Shown: positions 52,758 to 64,000 of the stretch, piece by piece | Numbering within the stretch: position 1 is the first letter of the stretch | Layout: every line of letters begins with the position of its first letter | Source: Catonia carolina | Lineage: Eukaryota; Arthropoda; Insecta; Hemiptera; Achilidae | Assembly: GCA_035578175.1 (NCBI GenBank) | Contig: JAQMRL010000006.1 | Coordinates: 69,995,501-70,059,500, forward strand | Length of the DNA stretch: 64,000 nt | Direction of reading: 5' to 3' | Translations under genes and position numbers: made by a program | The notes under the pieces: model-generated | What the model saw: the letters and a program-made list of their open reading frames with translations, nothing else | The model's database searches: none | Told to the model about the DNA's origin: nothing

Positions 52758-53533
52758 CAAAATTATTTTGAAAACGGTGATGGTGACATCACATTTCTAA
52801 TTCATGTAGGGATTTTGGTTTTGCATACGAAATGCTACGTAATTGACATATTTAAAATGGTTTCCGTGTTATGTAGACGGAATAATAACAAATAAATCGG
52901 TTATTCTAAGTTTGAAAATTGTAATTATAAAATAATAACAGCATGTGGAAAGGGGAAATTGTTTTTGGGAAAATAGTGATAGAGGGATTTTGAGTATGTC
53001 ACTTGTAATGTGTAAAAGTGAGGGTGAAAAGGGATGAAGATGCAAATTCCTATGAATGAAAATAGTGAAAATTGTTATAGACTAGACTAGACTACAATAG
53101 AAGAGAAAAGCTGACCAAAAGTCACCAACCCATTCCAGGTACCGTTATAGAAAATGCAATCGAAGGATTATGGAGGACAATAGAATGGAGAAACTACCCA
53201 CAACATTACAAATCTACCCCTTCCTAAACTACCCTTTTATACCATCTCCTCTTCTTTCCCTATAAAATAAGTCCCTAAAGGTCATCTCTTGATTAGGGCT
53301 ATTGTATAACATCATCCCCTAGATATATGAAAATAGATAAAACTACACGCGCGCCCTACTAGTGAGGAAAATACCAACTAATATTACATATATAACAAAA
53401 GCAACCCTACCGCTTGCTGCCTTTCCCGGCTTCAAATAAAATTAGGATTCACTTTAAAACTTCTTTATAAATAGGTAAAGTGTTTCACTTCTCACACATT
53501 CTGACATCTTGTACGCCAAACCTTGATTGGCAT
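52758..53533. other. Unassigned stretch
   Basis: Nothing recognised; 53190-53330 is moderately C-rich. Confidence 0.5.
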
Positions 53534-54440
53534 GTTGTTGTTGTTTATGTATCATCAACTGAAAGGCTGGTTTGAACCTCTAGAGGTTTTACTAAGGCAA
53601 ACGAGGAGTCAGGTGGTTTACCATTGCCTTACTCACTGCGTGGAATAGTGTGCTTATCAGCACGCTAAACCATGATTGTTGTTGTTGTTGTTGTTTATGT
53701 ATCATCAGCCGAAAGGGTGGTTTAAACCTCTAGAAGTTTTACTAAGGAAAAAGAAGAGTCAGGTGGTTTACCATTGCCTTACTCACTGCGTGGAATAGTG
53801 TGCTTATCAGCACGCTAAACCATGATTGTTTTTGTTCAGGTATCATCAGCCGAAAGGGTAGTTTGAACCTCTAGAAGTTTTACTAAGGAAAAAGAAGAGT
53901 CAGGTGGTTTACCATTGCCTTACTCACTGCGTGGAATAGTGTGCTTATCAGCACGCTAAACCATGATTGTTGTTGTTGTTTATGTATCATCAGCCGAAAG
54001 GGTGGTTTAAACCTCTAGAAGTTTTACTAAGGAAAAGAAGAGTCAGGTGGTTTACCATTGCCTTACTCACTGCGTGGAATAGTGTGCTTATCAGCACGCT
54101 AAACCATGATTGTTGTTGTTGTTCAGGTATCATCAGCCGAAAGGGTAGTTTGTTTGAACCTCTAGAGGTTTTACTAAGGAAAAAGAGGAGTCAGGTGGTT
54201 TACCATTGCCTTACTCACTGCATGGAATAGTGTGCTTATCAGCACGCTAAGCCATGATTGTTTTTGTTCAGGTATCATCAGCCGAAAGGGTAGTTTGAAC
54301 CTCTAGAGGTTTTACTAAGGAAAAAGAGGAGTCAGGTGGTTTACTATTGCCTTACTCACTGCGTGGAATAGTATGCTTATCAGCATGCCAAGCCCTCTGA
54401 AAACATCTACTTTCAACCCTGCAAATTACATCTTCATTTC
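53534..54440 (-). repeat. Satellite of six ~145-bp units from family B 3' end
   Basis: GTATCATCA recurs at 53549, 53699, 53840, 53984, 54127 and 54272 (spacings 150, 141, 144, 143, 145). Each unit holds the (TTG)n end of family B, CGAAAGG.T.GTTTGAACC, the tract to 'ttaccattgcc' and 'gcttatcagca', then 'cgctaaaccatgattg' leads into the next unit. The last unit runs on into ordinary family B sequence ('gcatgccaagccctctgaaa'), so the array grew inside a family B copy. Confidence 0.9.
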
Positions 54441-54477
54441 ATTGACCAATTTCACCAGTTTAATGTTTTCAACATCA

Positions 54478-54590
54478 TGAATTCTTCCCACAATTTAACC
54501 CTTGGCACTGAAACGAGACTCATGAAGAATTATGTGTTCTCAGTCCTATTGTAAGAAGTTGAGGCCTGGACTCTGACAGATACAACAATC
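54478..54590 (+). pseudogene. LINE-1 fragment (post-RT region)
   Basis: One frame reads HNLTLGTETRLMKNYVFSVLL, stop, EVEAWTLT, which aligns with DLSLELKIRLVRCYVLSVLFYGMEAWTL of the copy at 21038. One in-frame stop (TAA at 54551-54553). It is cut off by the family A copy at 54591. Confidence 0.7.
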
Positions 54591-55541
54591 AAAAATCTGG
54601 TGTGAAACACTCACACAACTTTCTCTTGCCAATAGAAATAATTAAGAATAAACCTAATATTAGTAATAAAACATTAGAAATAAACAAAAAACTAACCTCA
54701 ATAAACATAACCTAATTTTAATCATGAGTGAAAGACGCAAAATGAAAATCAACCTCAGTTTGGCTTAGAAATACGGAAAATCACTCTTTCTCTCTAAACT
54801 AGGCTCTGTAGAGAAAAATGCTTTAAATAAAAGTTGTACATCTTTTAATTTCCTATAAAATTAATTATATACACTTTTGTCGTAAAATGCATTCTAAGGC
54901 CGAAATCTTTAAAAAATCAATTTTTCACACGTTTTCGTGAGAAAAAAACAGAAAATCGCAAATTACCGCTAAACTAAGCGTTATACAAAAAAATGTTTGA
55001 AATAAAAGTTGTAGGTTTTTAAATTCTCTACAACTTTTATTATATAAGTTTTTGCGCTAAAATTTATATTAAAGCAGTAATTTTAAAAAAACAACGTTTT
55101 TACGTGAAAACAGCCTCACCGAGAATTTCAGCAAACATGGCGCCTACCCTATCTTGTAGAGAATAAAACATTGAGTAAAATAGGCGATTTTAAAAAAAAT
55201 CGTAGGACCAGTTTTTGAGAAAATCGCAAAAAACTGAATAATTATACGAATAAACTACTACTTCCGGTTGACCGATTTTGATGAAAATGTTCGTGTCGCG
55301 TCCGGTAGTGGTATGTAACTTAAGTTTCAAGTTTCAAGTTCGTACGATGTTCCGTTCTTGAGATATTCTGTTCACACACAGACACACACACACAGACACA
55401 CACACAGACCAATCGCTAAAAACATGTTTTTTGGGTTCAGGGGGTCTGAAAACGTATAGATCCGGTGAAAACTCGATTTCGAAAAATCACCATGAAAACA
55501 ATACTTTCCTTCCTATATATTCATATAGGCAAGAGAAAGTA
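54591..55541 (-). mobile_element. Family A, full copy
   Basis: Complete. Microsatellite (CA)n with CAGA interruptions at 55373-55405. Confidence 0.92.
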
Positions 55542-56529
55542 ACAAATTGAAAGCGTTTGAATTTTGGTTGTATGGGAGAGTTCTGTGAATATTCTGGACG
55601 CAGAAAATTACTATTGTGGAAGTGGTACGTCGAATAAATAAGGCAGCGGAATTAGTTAGCATAGTGAAGTCGCGATAGCTGCAATATGTCGGTTGTATCA
55701 TGCTGTAGTGGATAAAAGTGCTTTGTGACATTTTTTTAAAACCTAGTTTTCATGATTAATAATAATAATTTATTTATTCCCAAAATATTACACATTACAT
55801 AAAAAATAAATTATGATAATACAAAATGTGTTACAGTAAACTACTATCCTATTACGCTAGAGGTGGTGTAAATTATCCCATCCAACTATGGACAAAACCA
55901 TGTACTAGACTAGGATGGGTTGGAAAACTTATAAATAAATATCAAAAAACTAAAGTATTAACTATTGGCAGTAGCATTCAAAATCTACTACACTAACTTA
56001 ACCAATACTTTGCTATTTACTAAGATTTCGATTGTATCAATTATGATACATTACATTTTAATAATGATTAAACTTACTCTTTTTTAAATAAAACAAAGAT
56101 AATTTAATACAACCCAAAATTTATTATTACATTTAAAAAAAAAATAAGAAAAAATAAAAAAGTAAAAAATATACTATTTTATTTTTTTCTTGTCTCTTTT
56201 AGCTACATCTACAATTGAATATTGTCAAACATTTTTGCTATTTTCTCTCTACCTGTTTTGGCTATCTATTTATTTAGTTCCTTATGAAATTGAAACCCGT
56301 TAAATTTTTTAAACGTAACAGGAGCAGGTTATATATTTAGGGTGCCAATTACTCAAAATGACGCTGGTAAAGAGCAATTCTCGCTCTTTCCGATAAGAAC
56401 AGATCTCTGTTTCGTGTGTAGTTCTGATGCCCTCTATTTTGCAGGTTAATATAATGGTCTACTTCAAGAGGTTAAGGAAATACAAGAGGATCAAGGGGTC
56501 AAGGGGGCATGTACCATATAATTTTGTGT
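55542..56529. other. Unassigned AT-rich stretch
   Basis: Nothing recognised apart from A-rich runs near 56130-56170. Confidence 0.5.
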
Positions 56530-56665
56530 TTTTACTTTCTCTTGCCTATATGAATATTATAGGAAGGAAAGTATTGTTTTCATGTCGATTTTAAGAAATC
56601 GAGTTTTCACCGGATCTATACGTTTTCAGACCCCCTGAACCCAAAAAACATGTTTTTAGCGATTG

Positions 56666-56704
<39 letters not shown>

Positions 56705-57487
56705 CAGAATATCTCAAGAACGGAACATCGTACGAACTTGAAACTTGAAACTTAAGTTACATACCACTACCGGACGCGACACGAACATTTTCATCAAAAT
56801 CGGTCAACCGGAAGTAGTAGTTTATTCGTATAATTTTTCAGTTTTTTGCGATTTTCTCAAAAACTGGTCCTACGATTTTTTTTAAAATCGCCTATTTTAC
56901 TCAATTTTTTATTCTCTACAAGATAGGGTAGGCGCCATGTTTGCTGAAATTCTCGGTGAGGCTGTTTTCACGTAAAAACGTTGTTTTTTTAAGATTACGG
57001 CTTTAATATAAATTTTAGCGCAAAAACTTATATAATAAAAGTTGTAGAGAATTTAAAAACCTACAACTTCTGTTTCAAACATTTTTTTGTATGACGCTTA
57101 GTTTAGCAGTAATTAGCGATTTTCTGATTTTTTCTCACGAAAACGTGTGAAAAATCGATTTTTTTAAAGATTTTGGCCTTAGTATGCATTTTACGACAAA
57201 AGTGTATATAACCAAATTTATAGGAAATTTAAAGATCTACAACTTTTATTTAACGTATTGTTCTCTACAGAACCTAGTTTAGCGTGAAATAGTGATTTTC
57301 CGTATTTTTAAGCCAGACTGAGGTTGATTTTCATTTTGAGTTTTTCACTCATGATTAAAATAAGGTTATGTTTATTGAGGTTAGTTTTTTGTTTATTTCT
57401 AATATTTTATTACTAATGTTAAATTATATTGTAAATTATTTGCATTGGCAAGAGAAAGTTGTGTGAGTGTTTCACACCAGATTTTTT
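56530..57487 (+). mobile_element. Family A, full copy
   Basis: Complete, with an uninterrupted (GT)17 at about 56667-56701. Confidence 0.92.
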
Positions 57488-57927
57488 ATTAAATAAAGGG
57501 GTGAAGATCACCTTGTTCTTCTAGAATAGAAGCTATCGATTTAAAATAACAGTTAACTGTAGTAATAAACATTAAACGTCATCAATAAAAGCTGTTACTA
57601 AGAATTTCTTTAAAAGATTCTCTAATGAAAACTCCGTCTTGTATTATTGAAATAGCCTACTGTTCATCCATTCTCAAAGAAATAGAATTTTTGTGGATGA
57701 AGAATTATATGCAAAGGAAAGTTATAAAAAACTCTTATAGAAGAATAATGCTGAAAAGCAAAATTTGAAGAATTTTTAAATACATTTATAATTTTTCTTG
57801 AGGACAATAACTAGGTACCAAAATTAAATCTATCAACAAACTCGTTAAATGTTGGAAGCCTTAGATTTTTGATCGTTTTTTCTTCAAAATTATCAATATT
57901 GTAACATAAACCTTCATCCGCTTAGGT
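57488..57927. other. Unassigned AT-rich stretch
   Basis: Nothing recognised. Confidence 0.5.
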
Positions 57928-58125
57928 CTTCAATTGCTTCAACTCATTCTGCAAGGCAAAATTGATAGTAGAAGGGGACCAGAACGCAGAAGAGTTTTAT
58001 GGATGGCCACTCTGAGAGTGTGGTTTAACAAAAGCTCTGAAGAACTGTTTCGGATACCAACAAAGTAAGTATCGCCATCATGGTCGCCAACTTTCGTAAG
58101 AGAGAGGCACCCTGTGAAAAAGAAG
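57928..58125 (+). pseudogene. LINE-1 C-terminal fragment
   Basis: QLLQLILQGKID, RRRVLWM, LRVWFNKSSEELFR and, after a frameshift near 58060, KVSIAIMVANFRKREAP align with the last 70 residues of the 21038-21943 frame. The end carries 'gaaaaagaagacc', a decayed (GAA)n tail. Confidence 0.75.
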
Positions 58126-58651
58126 ACCAGTTTGACAAAGACCTTTCTAGTTTCGACTAGGTTTCCAAGATTTCCTGTTCAGAAGCATTACGTGTATCAG
58201 TAACCCATTATCCATTTTATAATGCATTTATGTTTTTTACAATAAACATTTATTACCTTAATTATTTCTATAATATCACTTATATTGCAATAAATTTGAC
58301 ATTTCCATTAATTTTTCTTGTTTTTCTGCTTGTTTACAGGTAAGATGGCTTGACTTTTGATGTTTTTGATTCTTGGCGGTTTTGTTAATTACGTGAGTAA
58401 TTGAACAAATATATAAAATTTTGAAATAATCGTGTGTGTGTGTGCGCGCGCGAAAGTAATAGAAAAAATAATGTCCGTTTGTTGTAAGTTGCAAGAGTCA
58501 CTGCTGTACTGTAATTTGTCAAGGGGAAGGAAGGAAACTCTATTTTCTTCTTCCATGTTCAAGATAAAGTTCGTCCAAGTTGTTCATTTCTTTCGGACCA
58601 AAAATAAGGAATCGCTTGATATTTACAAAATCGAATCGAACAATAAAAATC
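58126..58651. other. Unassigned stretch
   Basis: Contains a short (GT)n(GC)n run at 58431-58452. Nothing else recognised. Confidence 0.5.
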
Positions 58652-58725
58652 TTAGTGTAATACTCATACGACTTTCTCTTGCCAATCTAATTAATGATAA
58701 AATATAACCCTTTTTTAATCATGAA
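58652..58725 (-). repeat. Family A 3' fragment
   Basis: 'actcatacgactttctcttgcc' and 'aatcatgaataaac'. A partial 3' end immediately before the full copy at 58738. Confidence 0.65.
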
Positions 58726-58737
58726 TAAACCATATAA

Positions 58738-59690
58738 AAAAATCTGGTGTGAAACACTCACACGACTTTCTCTTGCCAGTGAAAATAATTAACAATAAAC
58801 CTAATATTAGTAATAAAACATTAGAAATAAACAAAAACTAACCTCAAAAACATAACCTTATTTTAATGATGAGTGAATGACGCAAATGGAAATTGTACTC
58901 AGTTTGGCCTAAAAAAACGGAAAATCACACTTTCACGCTAAACTAGGCTCTGTAGAGAAAAATTCTGAGAGTAAAAATTCTTAGAGTAAAAGTTGTAGAT
59001 CTTTTAATTTTCTATAAATTTTATTATATACACTTTTGTCGTAAAATGCGTACTAAAGCCGAAATCTCAAAAAAAAATCGATTTTTTCACACGTTTTCGT
59101 GAGAAAAAATCAGAAAATCGCTAATTTTCGCTAAACTAAGCGTTATACAAAAAAATGTTTGAAATAAAAGTTGTAGAATTTTAAATTCTCTACAACTTTT
59201 GTTATATAAATTTTTGGGCTAAAATGGATATTAAAGCCGTAATCTTAAAAAAACAACGTTTTTTACGTGAAAACAGCCTCACCAAGAATTTCAGCAAACA
59301 TGGCGCCTACCCTATCTTGTAGAGAATAAAAAATTAAATAAACCAGGCGATTTTTAAAAAAATCGTAGGACCAGTTTTTGAGAAAATCGCAAAAAAGTGA
59401 AAAATTACACGAATAAACTACTACTTCCGGTTGACCGATTTTGATGAAAATGTTCGTGTCGGGTCCGGTAGTGGTATGTAGCTTAAGTTTCAAGTTCGTA
59501 CGATGTTCCGTTCTTGAGATATTCTGTTCACACACAGACACACACACACACAGACCAATCGCTAAAAACATGTTTTTTGGGTTCGGGGGTCTGAAAACGT
59601 ATAGATCCGGTGAAAACTCGATTTCGAAAAGTCGACATGAAAACAATACTTTCCTTCCTATGTATTCATATAGGCAAGAGAAAGTAAAAA
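58738..59690 (-). mobile_element. Family A, full copy
   Basis: Complete; has a short internal duplication 'tctgagagtaaaaattcttagagtaaaag' region near 58965-58995. Confidence 0.92.
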
Positions 59691-59717
59691 TCTTTCATGA
59701 GGCGCGCGTCTCTTGGT

Positions 59718-59987
59718 TGGTAGCAATTTTTTCTAAAAAAAAATTGTAAGAGATGAAAGCTTTCTTTAGCTACGCTTGTAGGCGAATCGAATGACACTAT
59801 TTTAGTTTCCAAATTCCGACTTTGATTTCTTAACTACCGGTTTTTCGCCACTTCCGGTCGAAACCGGAACTTGTAATCTCATATCAGACACGCTAATTAT
59901 TTGTGTAGATTACGAATCCAAAAACCGTTTGTTGCTATCTGAAAATCGTCGGAAAATTTTAATGACAATTTAAAAAAATTGCTACCA
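59718..59987. mobile_element. MITE N with 15-bp inverted ends
   Basis: TGGTAGCAATTTTTT at the left and its exact inverse at the right. 270 bp, non-coding. Followed at 59996-60040 by a family A scrap ('aatcatgagtgaatgacg'), so it may itself lie in family A. Confidence 0.65.
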
Positions 59988-60111
59988 GTGAAAAACGTAA
60001 CCTAATTTCAATCATGAGTGAATGACGCAAAACGTTAATCATGAACGACAGATGAATTGTTAGTTATATACAACCCACATTATTTTCTAGTGAACATATT
60101 TTCATTACGTT

Positions 60112-60295
60112 CCTTAGTAACGTAGTGGTTTTTGAGCGGTAGGTACAATATGGAGGCCCCGGGTTCGATTCCCAGCTATGGTCTGGAAATTTTCACAAGT
60201 CAAAACCCATTGTTCTAGAGATATACAACCCTCCTCAGTCGCTAATAACCAAGCAGTTGATGTGATTATAAATAAAATTAAAAAAAATAAAATTG
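60112..60295 (+). repeat. SINE F, tRNA-headed, single copy here
   Basis: Head: GTAACGTAGTGGTTTTTGAG then CCCGGGTTCGATTCCCAGC (B box). Body about 90 bases, A-rich end. No second copy in the window. Confidence 0.65.
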
Positions 60296-60800
60296 GTTTG
60301 TGAAAAAATTGAAATGTTAAGCTGATTTTAACAGTAAATAAAGCTATTGTTCACAGCTGTCTGTGATCAGAATAAATAAACATAAAAGTTTTTTTTATTT
60401 TTAAGGAAAACTGTGGAAAACAAACAAAATCTTATCAATTCCATTTTATCTGGCCCCTTCTAATGTTTCATTTTCATGTCACGTAGCCCCTATGCTTTGC
60501 TCACATAACATGAGAAAAAATTCATGTCACGCAATACACAAATATTTGCCAATGGGTAAAAATAAATTGTAAATAACTAACGTAAGTCGGTTGTCATTTT
60601 TTTGTTATTTTCAGTTATTTCTAATATAATTTTATTGGTGTCGATGTTATTGATGTTATATTCGTGGTTTGTTATTTAGTAAAGTGTTAGGCTGTAGACG
60701 CGATGTGTTGATGTTTAGAATAACAAGTGATATTACTTATTTTGTTGGCTCCTTGTAGAATAATTTCAGTTTCCCATGCTCTGTCATCAGTAAAGAGTGA
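60296..60800. other. Unassigned AT-rich stretch
   Basis: Nothing recognised. Confidence 0.5.
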
Positions 60801-61471
60801 GCAAATATTTTAATTGTCATCACCCTTGATGGTGAGCGGTATTTTTTTTTATCCGAGGCGGCGAGAAAAACTCCCTCACATGTTCACTCCCCTCACGATG
60901 GGGAAGAAGTGTTGGACTCAATTGAGGCGTCCTCGTCCAGCCCCAAGGAGGCCGCAACCGCCTTACCAACCAAAAACCCGCCGCCTGGCCACTTGATCCG
61001 ACATCAGCAAACAACCCTCCACCTCCCTCGGAACTGTTTTTATAATACTACGAGGTGAATGTCGAGTTAAAACAATTTACATACTATCAGTGGGGCGTGG
61101 AAGGGAACCGTAGCTCAATTCCCCTCTCGCTGTCACTGACCAACACTCACTCTCTCACTTTCATTCATCTCTTTCATCACCAGCTCAGGAAATTAGTGTG
61201 CCTACCTTACCTTCTGAGATCGGGACAGGATTAATTCACTGTGGGAGAGGGCGATCCCGCTGATCTCCATATGTCTATTCTCTCCGCAGTCTCCCGACCA
61301 CCCTCTCCGCAAACTGAGAAACCAACTTCCAGCTCTTCTTATCCCGCAGCATCGCTGCCCTTACTCTCTCTGGGATCCACTGTCCATCCCCATCTTCTCA
61401 GATGTCTCCATTCTGTCGAGACCGAAATAGGTGAGCTGTTTTTGCCCTGGAAAGCCCTGAAAACGCGGTTT
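60801..61471. other. GC-richer block, possible coding relic
   Basis: Clearly higher GC than its surroundings. On the minus strand at about 60910-61010 one frame reads RRRVLVGKAVAASLGLDEDAS and stops; on plus, 61241-61474 has a Ser/Pro-rich open frame ending at a family B fragment. Neither is recognised. It may be the remnant of a LINE or LTR element, or a low-copy host segment. Confidence 0.35.
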
Positions 61472-61606
61472 TAAGCCCTGGAACTAGCAGATTGAGTGCA
61501 AATAATTTACACACTCCTTGCCAATTTTTGGCAAAATGTTAAGTTATATTGGTCATTATTTGCATTGGCAAGAGAAAATTGTATGAATGTTTTACATCAG
61601 ATTTTT
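61472..61606. repeat. Family B and family A end fragments
   Basis: 61472-61535 is the family B 5' end on the minus strand ('ctggaactagcagattgagt'). 61539-61606 is the family A 3' end on plus ('gcattggcaagagaaaatt', 'acatcagattttt'). Confidence 0.7.
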
Positions 61607-61965
61607 CATAATTTTGATAAGAAAAACACGTCTGTAAAGTATGTCGGTTTGTTCGAGGGGACACCCATTATTAGTTGTTAAGAATTTGCGAGATAGTCAG
61701 TTCGGTTTATCGCCCTGAATACTACGAATTATCTTGATAATATAAACGTGCTTTGTGGAAATACAAATCTGAGTGGCTTGTATATCCTTTGTCAACTTGT
61801 ACAAATTTCTCTTCTTCTCTCAAGGGTTGTATTAACAAAATAAATTGCGCTCCTATAAACTCAGTGACTTTGTTTTGAATTAGTTTCACTGTTAATTCTT
61901 ACTGATGTCTTAGTTTAAATATTGTCACCTTCACATGTTGCAACTTAACATTTTGTTCCTATTTG
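61607..61965. other. Unassigned stretch
   Basis: Nothing recognised. Confidence 0.5.
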
Positions 61966-62135
61966 TTATACAGCTGTACAATATTGTTGTCACTTGTAAT
62001 TATTACTCATAATACAGTATCTACTTTATTATTTTGTTAAGTTTTGTAAGTTATAATTTGATTTCTTGATTTTCTAGCTATTTAAATTAAAATAATAGAA
62101 ACTTTTGGGTTTCTACTGTATTCAGGATTTTTTTA
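61966..62135 (+). repeat. Direct repeat P, copy 1
   Basis: Highly similar to 63673-63838 ('ttattattttgttaagtttt', 'tagctatttaaattaaaata'). The two copies flank the family I element. Confidence 0.85.
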
Positions 62136-62149
62136 AATGTATATATATA

Positions 62150-62985
62150 CAAGACTATTCAAAACTACACGGCAATCTCTTGGAATCTCATTCTATAGCT
62201 AAAAATCTGGTGTGAAACACTCACACAACTTTCTCTTGCCAATATAAATAATTAACAATAAACCTAATATTAGTAATAAAACATTAGAAATAAACAAAAA
62301 ACTAACCTCAATAAACATAACCTTATTTTAATCATGAGTGAAAGACGCAAAATGAAAATCAAACTCAGTTTGGCTTAGAAATACGGAAAACCACTTTTTC
62401 ACGCTAAACTAGGCTCTGTAGAGAAAAATGTTTTAAATAAAAGTTGTAGATCTTTTAATTTTCTATCAATTTTATTATATACACTTTTGTCATAAAATGC
62501 ATACTAAGGCCGAAATCTTTAAAAAATCGATTTTTCACACGTTTTCGTGAGAAAAAAATCAGAAAATCGCTAATTACTGCTAAACTAAGCGTTTTACAAA
62601 AAAGTGTTTGAAATAAAAGTTGTAGGTTTTTAAATTCTCTACAACTTTTATTATATAACATTTTGCGCTAAAATGCATATTAAAGCCGCAATCTTAAAAA
62701 GAAATTGTTTTTACGTAAAAACAGCCTTACCCAGAATTTCAGCACACATGACGCCTACCCTATCTTGCAGAGAATAAAAAATGAAGTAAACCAGGCGATT
62801 TTTAAAAAAATCGTAGGACCAGTTTTTTGAGAAAATCACAAAAAAATGAAAAATTACATGAATAAACTACTACTTTCGGTTGACCGATTTTGATGAAAAT
62901 GTTCGTGTCGGGTCCGGTAGTGGTATGTAGCTTAAGTTTCAAGTTCGTACGATGTTCCGTTCTTGAGATATTCTGTTCACACACA

Positions 62986-63020
<35 letters not shown>

Positions 63021-63671
63021 CAATCGCTAAAAACATGTTTTTTGGGTTCAGGGGGTCTGAAAACGTATAGATCCGGTGAAAACTCGATTTCGAAAAATCT
63101 ACATGAAAATAATAGGCCTACTTTCCTTCCTATATATTCATATAGGCAAGAGAAATTAAAAATAAAAAAAAGTTTATATAAACATATGCCTGAAAACGCT
63201 TAGCTAGTCAGGTATGGCTAGCGAAAAAATTTCACCTAGAACTCTGTACCCTCGGTGAAGTAAGGCCGTATAAAAATGTTAAAGGTAGTAACAAAGATAC
63301 AAATACGATTGTTTCTTTTCTTTTGTAATCTGAAAAATCCAATAAAATTGGTTCCAGAACTGTAAATGGAATACTTTTAGAGATATCTTACATAAAACAC
63401 AAGAATTGGTGCAAAGAAATAACACATTTTTGTGTTTAACGTAAGATTACTACCATAAATGGTGAATAAAGGTGTAGTTTTTCTTAAATAAATTTGTAGA
63501 AAATTTAATTCTGAAAAGGTTCATGTGAATTACTCAGAAAAAAAATGAATAATAGATATTGAAATTTCGCTTTATTTTAAAATCAGGCATATGTTTATAT
63601 GAACTTTTTTTCTTATGTTTAGCTATAGAATGAGATCCCAGGAGATTGCCGTGTAGTTTTGAATCACCCTA
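62150..63671. mobile_element. Family I DNA element carrying family A
   Basis: The right end 63587-63671 (inward AGGGTGATTCAAAACTACAC...GCAATCTCCTGGGATCTC...) matches the left end 62152-62200 plus 63164-63190, with inverted similarity of about 85 bases once family A is removed. The 'agggtgattcaaaa' terminus resembles that of the DD41D mariner at 19254. The interior (63190-63586) is non-coding. Confidence 0.75.
62201..63163 (-). mobile_element. Family A, full copy inside a family I end
   Basis: Complete, with (CA)n at 62982-63016 and a small 'aggcct' insertion near its 5' head. It interrupts the left inverted end of family I; the intact right end gives the unoccupied site and places the insertion within a short T-run. 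Confidence 0.92.
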
Positions 63672-63672
63672 T

Positions 63673-63838
63673 ATAGCAGCTATACAATATTGCTGTCACT
63701 TGTAATTAGTACTCATAATACAATATCTACTTTATTATTTTGTTAAGTTTTGTAAGTTATAATTTTATTTCTTGGTTTTCTAGCTACTTAAATTAAAATA
63801 ATAGAAACTTTTTGGTTTCTACAGTATTCAGGATGTAT
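63673..63838 (+). repeat. Direct repeat P, copy 2
   Basis: See copy 1 at 61966. It starts at the right terminus of family I. Confidence 0.85.
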
Positions 63839-63935
63839 TGTGTACCTTGTAATAACGAAAAATTAGTGAATGAATTATATGAACGCAAATTTAAGGGTTG
63901 TTTATGAATCAAAAAATCAAAATAAATAATATCCT

Positions 63936-64000
63936 AAAAATCTGGTGTGAAACACTCACACAACTTTCTCTTGCCAATGCAAATAATTAACAATAAACCT
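63936..64000 (-). mobile_element. Family A, cut by the window end
   Basis: First 65 bases of the minus-strand copy: 'aaaaatctggtg', hairpin, GGCAAGAGAAAGT (as its complement) and 'aataattaacaataaacct'. Confidence 0.9.

Noticed and set aside
53967..54230. 87-codon open frame with internally repeated protein
   Set aside because: It simply spans two units of the family B-derived tandem array.

Overview
The window is an AT-rich, intron-bearing-type eukaryotic sequence made almost entirely of transposable elements and their remains. I found no intact host gene, no true tRNA or rRNA gene and no prokaryotic feature. An insect is the most likely source, perhaps a hemipteran with a large genome: the mixture of Tc1/mariner, piggyBac and hAT transposases, RTE-like LINE tails, tRNA-headed SINEs, a DINE-1-like repeat and an LTR promoter with a TATA box plus arthropod-type TCAGT initiator fits that. 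The species cannot be read from the sequence.

Repeat families, named here for convenience. Family A: about 950 bp, the dominant repeat (about 11 near-complete copies plus fragments), with inverted 13-mers near both ends, a 3' hairpin and an internal (GT)n; interpreted as a non-autonomous Helentron (HINE/DINE-1-like). Family B: about 400 bp retroposon with a (CAA)n/(TTG)n 3' end and 9-12 bp target duplications. Families C, D, E, F, Gly and H: short SINEs, most with tRNA-like heads. LINE-1 here: RTE-like, (GAA)n tail. LINE-2: a second LINE ending in a (GAT)n-like tail. Others: a Helitron, a piggyBac, two mariners (DD34D and DD41D types), a Tc1-like element, a pogo-like element, a hAT, solo LTRs and several MITEs.

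Layout. 1-8.1 kb: SINE fragments, family B, SINE E split by a piggyBac at TTAA, a Helitron, a full family A copy and a LINE-1 tail. 8.1-10.7 kb: family A split by a Tc1-like element at a TA. 11.7-16 kb: SINEs D/E and a mariner hit by a LINE, SINE H and SINE D. 17-24 kb: self-nested family B, family A split by a DD41D mariner, LINE-1 and LINE-2 fragments, family A. 25-31.6 kb: MITEs, family A, a solo LTR, and a fold-back (head-to-head) transposon. 31.7-40.2 kb: three family A copies, LINE-1 tail, family B, a tandem array from a LINE tail, second solo LTR, MITE J. 40-46 kb: pogo-like element, LINE RT relic and a degenerate 141-bp array. 47-50.3 kb: a 431-bp near-perfect palindrome, MITE K and a three-level nest (hAT inside SINE D inside family B). 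51-64 kb: further family A copies, a satellite grown from family B, MITE N, SINE F, a GC-richer block and a fold-back-type DNA element carrying a family A insertion.

The elements do not form a pathway; what ties them together is the order of insertion, which can be read from target duplications and interrupted reading frames. Every transposase or reverse transcriptase reading frame seen is truncated, frameshifted or 5'-truncated; the longest open one is the LINE-1 fragment at 21.0-21.9 kb.
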